64,000 nucleotides of DNA from Glossina fuscipes (taxonomy: Eukaryota > Arthropoda > Insecta > Diptera > Glossinidae). The stretch covers positions 34,004,543 through 34,068,542 of the forward strand of contig NW_023998415.1 in assembly GCF_014805625.2 (NCBI RefSeq). Direction: 5' to 3'. Each line of letters opens with the position of its first letter. The first letter of the stretch is position 1. Below are positions 1 through 11,989 of this stretch, one piece after another. The position numbers and the translations under genes were made by a program. The notes under the pieces were generated by a model. It was not told where the DNA came from. It was given only the letters and a program-made list of their open reading frames with translations, and searched no databases.

Positions 1-139
1 TCATACGCATGATGTTTCTGATGTTCCTGTTGCTGTTGCTGTTGAGCGGAGGCGATCATTTCGCGATTTGAACCATCGCACGTGTTTGCAGTCGCGTCAG
101 TGGGGTTGGCAAATGAATCCTTCATTTCTGAGGGTATTT
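1..139 (-). CDS. Most 3' coding exon in the window (partial, runs off the left edge)
   Basis: This exon is too short for a simple ORF scan but is well supported. The minus strand shows an acceptor TTTTTCGGTATAG followed at 139 by an open frame to base 1. Two bases complete a codon begun in the upstream exon (phase 1), then 45 codons follow, including IPSEMKDSFANPTDATANTC, then a CAG/CAA glutamine run and a His-rich segment. The upstream giant exon ends with a single G before GTAAAA. Joining the two gives GAA (Glu) and keeps the frame open, which is strong evidence for the 162-nt intron between them. Codon use and glutamine richness match the giant exon. The exon or its successor continues left of the window. 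No domain is recognised. Confidence 0.75.
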
Positions 140-301
140 CTATACCGAAAAAGATTCCAAATAATGTCGGTAATTGTGATGCATGGCTGAATATGTGCGG
201 GTGTTGTGTTCTAATTCTATGTCCTAGTGTGCATTATGTACATACGTGTCTATAGCTACATGTCTACACATGTATGTGTTGTTGAGTATATGCAGTTTTA
301 C
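140..301 (-). other. Short intron, 162 nt, whose retention would end the protein
   Basis: The donor is CAAG|GTAAAAC at 302/301 and the acceptor is GGTATAG|AA at 140/139. The flanking codon phase is 1 on both sides. If the intron is retained, translation adds 12 residues (GKTAYTQQHIHV) and stops at TAG, 266-264. An ORF caller would therefore report a false or alternative C-terminus at 264. Confidence 0.7.
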
Positions 302-3300
302 CTTGCGTAGTTGTTGCTGATGTTAATGATAATTTACGTTCAAGTGCACGTTTATAATGTTGATATGTTATTGATGGCAATGTTGGCGATGTTAATGTTA
401 CTCTGATGTCGCAATTGCGTTTATTACCTCGTCTGGACGTGCCAACCGCATTGATATTCTGCAAATCATTATAAGCATCGCCATCAGCGCCAACTCTGTC
501 AATATCTATATTCGTTTTGTTTTGATGGGACTTTTCTATATTAGATGAACAAGGGTGATGGGAATAAAGCTTTTTTGAATTATCAATGAGGGTCACGGCC
601 GTTTGCGTTTCATGCTGTTTCCTATAATGCGCAGCTGGCGTTGACGGTGATGTTTCGATTGTGGTACGAACTAAAAGACCAACATTGTGACCTTCTACCT
701 GCGGCACATACGTCAATTTAATATTGTCAGTCCTCTCAGCGTGGTCGTGCCAATTTTTTGCAATGGCACGTGCTGGTGACGGCGTACGCTCTTTTCGCGT
801 ACTCTCTATTACATTTAGACCAAATGGCGAAGCTGCTCTTGTAGGTATACGGGGTTCTATCAACGGTTGCGGATATTTACGTATTGGCGAACAGGGCTTC
901 ATATTGTCATCCTCTACGTCACCACCATAATAATTTTCATTATTTTGTGGTGGTGTTTTCTTTAACATCAAAACAGGTGCACCTACAATGTTTATACGAA
1001 TTGGGAAAGTTACACTAGGTGAAAATCGTGATTGAGCTGGCGATGTTATGTATTTACCTAGCGTTTCTTCCTTTTTTTCAATATTTTCTAGATTTAAATT
1101 GGATGGTGTTCTTGGTCTTTCTGGTAAGTTGGCGTCCACCGGAGACGCCGATTCATTCGTAGCGTTTGCTGAATCAATTTTGTGACTTCTAACAGAGCTG
1201 ATCGAAGTACCTGCATTATTTACAGTGCTTAAATCAAAAGGTGATGTTCCTCTACTTGATGTACGTGGCTGATATAGGGGAGCGGAAGATTTGCTTACGG
1301 ATTCTCGTTTAATTTCGGTGGATGATCCATAATCATATTTAGGTGAGTCAGTGCGCATAGGCGAAATAGATGACGTACGTTTCATACTTGCCTTTAAGTT
1401 TTCATTAGCATTCATACCGTATGGTGGTGCTGCTCTCATTGGGACATGCGGTTCAATTAACGTAGCCGTGTATTTACGTAGAGGAGTTGGTGACTGCTGC
1501 TCTTTAGCTATCACCATATCTGAACACTCTTGCTTTGATTGTGTGCGCGGTTTTAATGGCATCGTTGATTGCATTTTAACGTGACTACTTGTCGTGGAAA
1601 CTGTCGGCTCACTGGCAAATACTGTTTCAGGGTTTTTTTTATTTTTCTCTGGCATGAGTACGGTATACTTTGGGTTGGTTTTATGTGGGGAGGTCATTTG
1701 GGTTTCATTATCACTATGAGGAATGTGTGCTGTAATTGTAGCGGTATTGCTTGCTTGTTGCATTTTAATATCTTCCCATGAGATTTGGCGACGTGTAACA
1801 TACGGGCTTCGTACCTCGTATGATACTTTATAAGTTTCAACTTGTTTATCGCTATCAGTATCAGCACCGGGTTGACTTGGATGAAATGTTAATTTGGATT
1901 TATTCTCTTGCTGTGTTTTTGATTTGCTTTCGTGATCTTTCAAGTAATTTATTGCATGTGATGAATGTTTGTCGTTATCATTTGGAAATTGCTCATCGCT
2001 CATAATATCATTGGCAGAATCGTTAATGATATGTCTTTCGTTAGCTTTCTTTTCTATGGGAAAGGTTTGAGCATTAGTCGAATCGGAAATTATGCATTTC
2101 TGTGTTATTGCCACATCCTTTTCATTGAAACCTGCTGATGATATGGTTACTGATTCAGGAGATATCGCTGACGTTGTTGAGTGTTCGTTCACGTTCACTT
2201 CGGATGCAGGCATATTTTCTAAGGCAGCTGCTTTATCAACTGTGTCGATTACCTGGTCGACAAGCTGTTGTTGATGACGTCGTGTAGCTATAAAGCCAGA
2301 AACTAAATTTTTCCTGTCTTCCTTGGGCGTTAACTGTAATACGCCATGTTCGCTTTGTTGATGCAGATGTTGTTGATGTTGCTCTAACTCACGAAGATGA
2401 CTTTGCTGTTGATTTGTTGATGTTAAGCTGGCTATAGGCTGCGCCAGAGTGTCAGGAGTTATTATTTTGCCCGTAGCAGATAATTGCTCATAACTGGCAA
2501 CAACATCACAGACATTTTCTGGCTTGCGTTTATAAAGATGAATAACATTTGAGGCAAGTGGAAATGGCGGCGGTGGCGGTGGTGGCACAGGCGTTGACGA
2601 CCTCGCAACAGATATCACGTGTTGTGCTGAGGATGACGACTGATTTGAAAGGTGCTTGTTAAGAGTTTGCGTTTGTGTTTTTCTACAGTTATTACCTTGA
2701 GTTAAGTTTTCATCATCTAATCTCATTTGATTGCTCATTTCTTTGATTGCTTTATCCAATATTTCTTCGTTTGTTGTGGTTGCATGCTGAGCTGTGGCAG
2801 GCGGAGGTTCGACATTACAATGCATGTGCGATGATTTAGCAGATGTAAGGCAATGCTTCGCTTGCAACTGTTGCAAAATTGCTTTTATAGAAGTTATATC
2901 ATCTGTTGTCTCATATGCACGTAAATGAGTAGCCAATTTCCCTAGATCCATTAAAACTTGGTCAACAACAGGCAAATTTTCAGTTGGCATATTTTTCATG
3001 TAGCTGCATTCTTCTTCATTGCGGGATGAAGTATGATGGGGCTGAACTTCAGTCATAATATAACTTAGTTTCCTTAAAACCTCCTTTAAAGGGCTTTCAA
3101 TGTTCTGCTTTTCTCTTCCTATATCATCAACATTTGCTTTATGAGGCCATAAAGCAATATCTCTGGGTTGAAGTGCTTGGCTTGTGCTAGATTTCAAAGC
3201 AATTTTAGCATTTTCAATATATGAATCAATTTGTTTGAGATGCTCTGTTATAGATTGCTGAATGTGCTCATATTTGGCTGCCAGCGTTGCAATTTCATTT

Positions 3301-5419
3301 TTATTATCTTGCTTATGGTGATTTGTTTCCGCATCGGTTTTTTCTTGGATAACGTTTAAATCCATTTGGGAGCCTTCATCACCCTTAGCAACGCATAAGG
3401 GACGTACGGATATGTCAGCCAAAGAAGGAGCGCTAGAGGAACGAAAAGGACCGTAAAGGTAGTCACCATCTGTATAATAAACACCTGTGCTCTGTTGTTG
3501 AGTGGAAACGTCTTTTTGCATGTTGTGCTTTTTAGTTAACTGTTGCTGCTGTTGTTCGATTTCGGTTTGAAATGAATGTGTTGTACCGGTTACAGTCTCC
3601 TGGGGTATCATTGTTGTCGGTTTGCTTGCTAATGTGGAAGTCATCGTCGTTATCATATTTTGCTTATTGTCATTACAGTTGCTGTTGTTGTTGTTGTTCA
3701 ACTGCGATTTACCTTTGCTTTTATTGTTGTTAGATGTCTGACGAGTAAGCTGTATACCGGTGGGTGTGCTTGGCAGACGTGTTACGTACGTTTTTGGTTC
3801 CTCTGCTTTGCTGTCACTCTGTAGCTTGTCATTTCGCTGTTTAGTTGCTTCGGGGGTGGCCTTCGCAGATTTTTGCTCTGCAAGTGACATTAAATTTTCA
3901 TTTTCAACAGAATCCTTAATGTTCGCTTTGAGCTTGTTGGGCTCCCTCCAGTGCTGCATAATTTCTTCGGTGGGTGATGGTACAATTGTTATGGCTGCTG
4001 GTATATAAGCTAAGGTATTATCTTGCAAATCGATAGATCGCAAATATATACAAGAATCATCAAAAATTTGGGGTGATATTGTGTCCTTCGCATCTTCAGA
4101 GGATGTCAATGTGGATTCCGGAAATGTGGCTTTAACTGAATTATTTCCGCTACCTTGCCCAGCGTTCGTAGGTATTATGTGCTTAGTTTTCACTTCCGGT
4201 GTAGGTGGTAACGGCAGACCTTCCATCTCATCGTCAAGAAAGCCGGAATCTGGTTCATTTCTGGTCATCACTTGAATATTGTGTTCATCTGCGTCTAAGT
4301 CATAGCTAATTTTAATTTCAGTAGCCAGCTGTATAGCACGTCTTTGCAATTTTGACGAAAAATGATCCCCATCACTAACTGTTACGCGTGGTTTTTGCGG
4401 AGGTAAATGCAATTGTTTATTGATTTTTGCATTGCGTCCACGTTCTAAAGAATATGATTGACGTTTATGAGCCGAAGCGGGTACACGCTTTATTAGTTTT
4501 TCCTGTTTAGTGATTTCACCAGGGGCAATGCTAACATTTTCAAAGCTATGCCAGCGTTTCGAGGACGCCAACCCTTCAAAATATTGGCGCTTAGGTTCTA
4601 CTAGGCCGATATCCAAATCGGCTGCTTTTGTTTCGGGAGCAGAAAATCCCTTCTGTATTGGTAAAGTAGTTGTGTGTTCCATTTCTTTTATCTCATTCTG
4701 CGATGTCAACTTTCCGTCATCTTTTTCCATTGATTGTAGTGATGACGTATTAGTCTTTTTTAAGTTGGTATTTCTGGTTGTGTGGGGATTAGATTTTCGG
4801 ATATTAGTTGCAGTCATATTTTCTGATTTATTTCTATCACTTTTTCTTAGTGTTTGTTTTTGTGCACATACAGCCTGTGTCCGGTCATTGGGCTTCTGTT
4901 GTCGCTGTCTCAACAATCGTAATTCACCAATAGTTGGTTCAATTATTCTGGTGGGACTATTGAATTTCTCACGTATCGCATCGATACCATGCCGTCTACA
5001 GACGCTTTTGTCAAATTGTATCGCATTGTCATGTGATGAACTGCGTACATGCTGTTGTGCGTGTTGCTGTTCCACACCACTTGTTCTACTACCAACATGA
5101 TGACTGCCTCCACTACCGCAACCGCCGCCATCACTTTCGTTACCATAATCACTATAGCTATCACCTGATGCTGTTGGTGGCCAACTGTGTTCACGTTTAT
5201 GTAAATTCCTTCGTGTTGCGAGGCGATTTATCTTCAGCACAGTATCACGGTCAATCGTGACGTCGTTTTGTTGCTTCAAGTATTCAGTTTTGATTTGTTC
5301 TAATTGTTGTTGATGTAACTGCGTAAGAGGTCTTTGCTGTTGTTGTTGTTGTTGTTGTTGTTTTTGTTGTGGGTAACGATATTTGGAACGGCTCCGCCGT
5401 TGACATGTTTTTATATTTT
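302..5419 (-). CDS. Giant internal coding exon (about 1,706 residues) of an unrecognised, largely disordered protein
   Basis: The minus-strand frame is open from an acceptor at 5420/5419 (CATTTTTACATAACTAG|AA) to a donor at 302/301, with phase 1 at both ends. There is no ATG near the front. The apparent start at 5279 is a TTG codon, and upstream codons read on in frame as NIKTCQRRSRSKYRYPQQ plus a nine-Gln run, so this is an internal exon. The protein is rich in S, T, N, Q, P and K. Counting residues from 5279: GLPLPPTPE lies near 355, a predicted helix (AAKYEHIQQSITEHLKQI) near 655-695, a second helical segment with LMDLGKLATHLRAY near 770, a seven-proline run in VARSSTPVPPPPPPPF near 900, and three related RKY/LIEP repeats near 1,265-1,490. 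I see no catalytic domain. The gene is unrecognised. A scaffold or actin-cytoskeleton role is plausible from the composition but not shown. Confidence 0.85.
817..1490 (-). repeat. Three degenerate copies of a ~25-residue protein motif
   Basis: Within the giant exon, copy 1 (about 1490-1417) reads PTPLRKYTATLIEPHVPMRA then APPYG. Copy 3 (about 894-817) reads SPIRKYPQPLIEPRIPTRAA then SPFG. A weaker copy 2 (about 1288-1230) reads APLYQPRTSSRGTSPFD. The shared core is P-[LI]-RKY-x(3)-LIEP-x-[VI]-P-x-RAA-[PS]-P-[FY]-G. Such short linear repeats in a disordered protein are usually partner-binding sites; that is inference. Confidence 0.7.
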
Positions 5420-5826
5420 CTAGTTATGTAAAAATGGTTGCAAAAGTATTTCATATTGAGTTGTTTCAATGTTGTTTTAAATGTTTCGTAAGGACAGTCA
5501 CAAACAAATAGAGATGATTAACACGTTTCCAGATTATTCCATTTTTTCTAAATATATTTTTTTTGTTTTAATACGTTCATCTTCTATCGTTTTGGGGAAA
5601 TTTTCAAGTAACTTTGAATTTTATTTTACCATCCGAACAATTATTGCATTCTAAATAATTTCTGTAAATATGTTAACAAAATCTTACAACAATTTTTTTA
5701 GACTGCATTAGACAGTTGTTATTATACCTAAATATTTTTAACATCAGCAATGCATCTCTATGATTGCAAATTTGAAAGCATTCGTGTCTGAACCTCGATG
5801 GATATGCTCATCAAAATTTCTGAGTG

Positions 5827-5903
5827 TTACGTTGTTAGCCTGAAATTTTCCTCAAAACGAAATATATCACATAAAATAAGACACGCACGCACATTTAAAC
5901 GCA
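5827..5903 (-). CDS. Possible alternative terminal exon (low confidence)
   Basis: On the minus strand a long pyrimidine tract (5946-5911) ends in CCACTACAG at 5904, the best-looking 3' splice signal in this intron. The frame that the 98-nt exon would supply (phase 1) is open for 25 codons, including RLNVRACLILCDIFRFEE, and stops at TAA 5829-5827. This would give an isoform lacking the giant exon. I see no clear poly-A signal close by, and the peptide has no recognisable features. Confidence 0.27.
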
Positions 5904-8832
5904 CTGTAGTGGATGGGATGGGAGGGTGGAGGAAGAAGATCGGGGGCGAGGATATGTAAGGCAAAGAAGATGGACGAAAGGACAGCGCGGCGAGTTTTTA
6001 CAGGAACTTCCACTTAGAGCCCAGCACGGGATTATGTATTTGGTAAAAAACCCCACTGGGCTGGGACAATTCAGATAATTTTGCTACGCAAGTACTTAAA
6101 TACTAAAGGGGCAGTGAAATACGTTCAAGATAAGTGATTCCACTGACGACGATTTCTCTTCAAGCGTTCAGGATTATTGATGTATAGACAGAAAAGTTTT
6201 TAAATACTGTAGAATACATCAATTAACCGCAATTTCTGATTATTATAAGATTACAATTATCAACGTTTTGCTTATTTAGCTATTTGTCCTATAATGGTTA
6301 GCTAATTACCATAGGCCCAAAAATGGAGATAAGAAGCTAATACTTGTGTAAATAAAAGTTACTAAAAACGTTAGGAGGTATATATGCCTTAAAAATATCT
6401 TTTTGAAGCTTAAAAATTAGAAAAAGGGCAAATTACCTAACGGGGTAAGTTCCAGTGTTAAGCATTAGGAAAAATCTCATAAACTGAATTTATTTGAAAA
6501 GCAGTTAAGTAAATTTAGATTATTGCAGCCAAGTTTGAAATTAACTCCAAATACTTTTATAACAAGTCACATCACGATGATTCTCACAGTTATAAAGTGG
6601 CCTTGTGTCCTGAGTAGAAAGCTTTTTATGCTTTATATTCATTCATTTACCCGAACAAGCTGCATATATACTATACAAAAGCCATATATTTTTTGAGAGT
6701 GAACTATGTGCAAAATGAGAAAATCTTCGAAAATAAAGTAATTAAGAAAATTCATATGAAAAAACTAAATTTCTATACTTTTTCGTTTTGGATGGTAGCG
6801 ACCTAAACGTGGGCCGATTAGGTTTAAAGGCTTATCCCTATAATAGGGAAAACAATTACATCAAAGTCTTTATATTCGACGGGGATTATTTTATGAAGAA
6901 TTAAAAACTTACATGCAGTATGTCTCCGCTAATAATTATTAAAACGAATCAAAGTGAATCACAATAACAGAATCGATATAAGTTGTGACAGATGCTATAG
7001 AAACGGCAGATAAGTCAGAAAATTTTATTTTCGAAAACTTATTTTCATCGGAAGAGTAATTTTAACAAAAAAGTCGGCAGCAGCTTTGCCAATCTCTGCT
7101 ATTGTTCATAGAAGATGTGCTTTGATTGACCTGAAGGCAAAGACAATAATCGAAACTATGGAAAATTATTAATTCGTAGAAAACAAGCTGTCTGAGAAGG
7201 GACAACTTTTTAAAAAAAATTCTAGGCTTTTCTAGGCATAATCAACATGACAACAGTCTTCGTTGGGGATAAAAAAAATTGATTTAGCCACAACGCAGGC
7301 TAATAAGTGCGAATTGGGATAATTACTAGGCTATACTATCGATAGCTGGACTTTCGTGGACAGCGTTTTTGTTCAAACCCCATGTTGCGAGTTAATGAGT
7401 TAATCGTCATACCAGCGGCTTTAGTTTACATTCGAATGCTTTAATATTTTACCTATACCTTCACAATAAGGCTTTGTAGTGAATAATCAATTCCAAGTTT
7501 AATTAAATTTTTTTGAACAGATTTTTTCAAAAAAAAAAAAAAAATATCCAAATTAACGGTATTTTCGTTACTTCATTTTTCGAAAAAATTCGACACGAAT
7601 TTTCAGATAATGTTTCCATGTGTTGCCGTAAGCACAAAAACCTTAAAGTGATAGGACAAGAGGTGAGCTGAAAATTTTATTAAGCTACATTTGCGAAAAA
7701 AGGACACGAAAAGGACCTGAAAATCAGATATCATATCTAATATTAGGTGATTCGAAACCCAACCGTGAATTTAATTGCATTTGTTCGTAGCCAAGTTTAC
7801 ATTTAAGGCGCACTGTCTTCATATACATGTTTTTGGTAGCTGATGTCCTAACAGTATACACATATACATATGTGTATATTTTATGATTATAATTAAAAGA
7901 AAATCTAATTTTAAGAATTTGTAAATTATTTGCATATGCATGTTTATGCTTATGTTTATTTCCTGACGATTTCGAATTTAATAATGCAAATTCCTTATGT
8001 GCTACATGTCGTTTCGTTTTGATTAGCCTCAATATTCATTCTGGCAGCTGTCTTTTTTTTTTTTTGGCGTTTTTAATTCGCATTATTTTGGCATTTATTA
8101 GCGCGGAAAGCAAGGTTAAACTGCACGAACTAAAAGCTAATTACTTTTATATTGTTGCTGCTGCTGTTATTGTTATTGCGCGGTTATTAAAGTACATTTA
8201 TTATTCATATATCTCATGATTTTCTGCCGTCTGCCACGTTGTATGAATTTTTTTTTTTTTTTTTTTTTTTAATGACACGCTAAACTCTTTTAAAGTTTTA
8301 ATTATTTTTGTATGGAATCAATATATGTTTTTTTTTTTTTTTTTTTTTTTTTTTTTCGGTGAGTACGAGACATACATAAGCAAATGAATTATATTCAGTT
8401 TGAATATCATCGAGTAGCGTTTACAATATTTAATTTCACAGCAAATTGAATATTCATTGATTTATCGCTCGTATACTGATTGCATATACTTGCTGAGTGA
8501 TGAGAATTGTAGGAAATTGTTTAAACTAAAAATCATATTTACATAGTCAGCCGTACAAGAAATTAAAAGGTGTATTGTAAAACTGTAGAAGCAGCCATCA
8601 ATCGGTGAGCTTTTAAAGAAGGGAAACAAAAAAAAAAAAAACCCAAGGAGGAAGAACAGCGAGTAGAACCACAAATCAACTAACAAATAATTTCACTTGT
8701 ACGCAGAGATTCAACTTTGGTTTCCATCGTTTATACAATATTAGCAAAAAAGTGCTTATGAGTTAGATATAAGTGTACGTGTATTGAACATAAACAAGTA
8801 ACAAAATTGTATTCGGTTGCGATTGAATTTTT

Positions 8833-9447
8833 CATACCCACCATCGTTATCCTATAAAATGTATATATTTGCATACTGCATAATATTGGATGGGTGTGGC
8901 CGATTATTGATATTCTTGTGGAACAAAATTTTTGCAAATTTATATCACGTATCTGATGCAGTTCATGAGCAAGGATCAAAAGACACGTAAAGAAAATGGT
9001 ATTGCTTATATAGATGTTTGGAGGCGAGTTCTTTGACCGGTTTTGGTCATTTTCAAATTCTCTTGCGATTTTATGCGAACGGTAAAATGTTTACAACTAA
9101 TATTAAACAGTTGGACAGACGGACAGATGGACGAACCAACAGATGGACTTGCTTAGGCGCATTTTGAATTTGAAATTGGCCAGGAATTTATATATATGTT
9201 ATGTGGTTTTTGAAGCTTCCTTCTGCGGCTTATAAGGGTATTAAATAAAATTAAACACTATAGTATCGGGTAGGCGTGGTTAATTTTTCTCCATTTTTGT
9301 ACACGTACTACCGATAGACAATCTAAAATCGATTCCGATTTTTATGCTGATCAAGAATGTACACACTTTGTGGGGGTCTTCGAAGTTTCCTCTTTGAATC
9401 CGCTGACAAAATGAATATAACCCTCGTCCTTCGGTGGTGGATATGCA
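8833..9447 (+). repeat. Dispersed repeat family 1, copy a, with TIR-like ends
   Basis: The copy begins CATACCCACCATCG and ends CCTTCGGTGGTGGATATG, which are imperfect inverted ends. The interior has the hallmarks shared by the other copies: a 'gcgagttctttgaccggttt' type block, GGACAGACGGACAG, and a 'gaagcttccttctg' block before the right end. It has no coding capacity. Confidence 0.6.
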
Positions 9448-10844
9448 AAACTAATAAAAACGATATGAGCGTCTATCTACAAAGTATAGGTTTAAGATAT
9501 ACTTGCCTTTTTCTTTTTTTTTTTGAAATCAATATAAATTATAATGAGAAGAAGAACGTGTTATATAGAGAAATACTTAAACGATGATTAGATCGAACCA
9601 TTGTAACGTTCAGTTAAAATTATTATTTTTATGTGATATAGAACAACGGTACAAATAGTAACGCAATCATTTGTTGTATGGTAATCATTTTTAAAATAAG
9701 CAGAAGCTTTTCAACTTTTTTATATGGAATACGCATAAGTAATGGAAAAAATTGAAACAAATTGTAGCCCAACAAGGAGAACTATTGATGAATCACTGAT
9801 GATGAAGAAATGCTTGCAGCATACAAAAGATTTTCAAATAAAACTTTTTCATTCATTTGCATTTTCATAACTTACGAAACTGAACGGCATGAGCGAGGGT
9901 ATGTAATTTTCGACTTAGAAACTTGCTGGGCAAATAAAAAAGTTTTCAATTTTTCTAATGTTTTCTTTAACTTTTTCTATGCTAAAATAGAAAGTTTTTG
10001 TTTAAATCCGATAAATAACTGCTATGCAGTGATGTACGCAGATGTCCAGCACAATTTATTTTTAGAAATGAACTTTCAATTGAAATATGTATGTTTTGTG
10101 CAAATAAAGGGTAATAACCGGAAAGGTTTACTATTATTAATAGGCAACTGTTTAGATATACATAAATTTTGACAGATTTCATTTTAATTCACTGAAATGG
10201 AAATGAATGTTTGTTGTCTATATATCATATGATTTTGATATAGAAATAAATCTTAATTTTTAATATGAAATTTTTTTTTATTCGAATATAATGTGTCCTT
10301 CAAATTTACCCTATTACATATATACCGAATTTTTATATAAAAAATTGGTTAACATTAAGCGATCTAACTGTACTGCGGAGCCATTTTAAAACATTTTTTA
10401 AAGGCTCGGTTAAGTAAACCTCGAAAGGCTTAAGTATTTTCTTTCAAACGAGAACAGGAGATAATTACATCGTAGGTTTCAAAAAAAGTCTTTCGCGAAC
10501 ACCGGCACATGGCCGTATTGCGGGTGCATTGAGTGAAGTGGACAAAGTGTCCAAGAATATAAAGCAACTGAGAATGAAACAATTAAAATCATATCACCAA
10601 AGCATAGCAAATTGTCGAAGTGTTTACTGACTTGCAGTCTTCGCAAATTGAGAACAACGTTTCAATCTTGATCCGATTAATTTAAAATTTTAACCGGAAA
10701 GCTTTAAAGTAAGATATTCAACGAAATATTTGGGAACTTCTTCGGATATTTTTGAGCAAAAAAGTAACGAAATAAAAAATAATTTTAAAAATATTCAAAC
10801 AAATTTCAATATTTGTACTTTCATAGGCGCAAGACGCTCGCATT

Positions 10845-10848
10845 AATA

Positions 10849-10885
<37 letters not shown>
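10845..10885. repeat. TA microsatellite followed by a T run
   Basis: About 13 TA units run directly into about 15 T residues. Confidence 0.9.
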
Positions 10886-11989
10886 GAATTTTGAAAACTC
10901 TCCTACCCTATTGCCAGTGTTTAGAAATTGAAAAGGAAAGAAAAAGGAAACTGATGCTGAAATATTTAAAAAAACTTACGACAACCGTTATAAAAAAGAT
11001 AGTATTTACTAATGAAGCCAGTAGAGGGAAACATATCACTAACAATGCGTAACATTCAATAAAACACTTATCCCTCTTTAAATAAGTTATATAAAAATGA
11101 AGTAGAAAATCTTTGCTACGAGGAATGAAAAGAAAAACTTCTCTGCTGCTCTCTCTCTCGTTATCGGTTTTTTTTTTTTTATCATTTTTCCACATATTTA
11201 TGGATATTTATGCAGAAAATAGCCGTAATTGCCTTTGTACATAACATTATAAAATTCAGTGATCGTAAAAGACAAATGAAGCGTGCGAAGTAAATTCTTC
11301 TTAAACATTTTATAGGATGATCCGTTACGCATACAAAATGTCTTAACTTACGTTTACAGAATTTAATCGCTAATGCTGCCTTTACATTCGTTTGGTCTTT
11401 TAACCAATAAAAAGAGAAAAAGAAACAGCAAAAAAATGTAATGCAAATGAGCTGTAAGGCGGTAAAATCGTGATCGCAAAGCTACAAATCTTTTTATTAA
11501 ACGCATTAGGTACGTGTAAGCATGCAAAGAATATCTTACTTTTGATACACTTTTCATCTTCGTCGCCTCTCCCCACCCGGTTTTTTAGTTTTTTTTTTTT
11601 TCTTTTTTTATTTTGGCCAAACGTATTGATGCCATTTTCGATAAGATTTGAATAAAAGGTTAACATTTTTTATTTTTGTTTTTGTTTTTGTTTTTTTCAA
11701 TATTTTCTGCAATGAACTGAAGATATAAAATACATTTGCTCTAAAGTAAAAATAGTTTTCTATGAAATCATTTAAAAGCTTACATTAACTAGGCTATAGG
11801 GGGGGGGAGGGGTTTTTTTTAAAACAAAGCATGCCTAGAATTCTTAAAGAATTTCTATATTCTTTTGATACCCTACAGCACATATACGGTATATAATGAA
11901 TTCCTGTGAGTATATGTAACAGTCAGACGGACTTGATTTAGACACACCTTCTATTATATCGATCGATTTCGAAACATTTCTATACCCTA

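Noticed and set aside
4510..5100. 196-residue plus-strand open frame, and other plus-strand frames within 1-5400
   Set aside because: They are antisense shadows of the giant minus-strand exon, with no codon signature of their own.
5277..5279. TTG at 5279 as the translation start
   Set aside because: The frame continues upstream through a glutamine tract to a good acceptor. Eukaryotic initiation at TTG is not needed.
5284..5469. Minus-strand 61-residue frame beginning near the giant exon's acceptor
   Set aside because: It is in a different frame from the giant exon, Thr-rich because it reads the CAA repeat out of frame.
9810..10172. 120-residue plus-strand frame
   Set aside because: Composition is F, N, I and K rich as expected by chance in AT-rich DNA, with no domain, signal or splice support.
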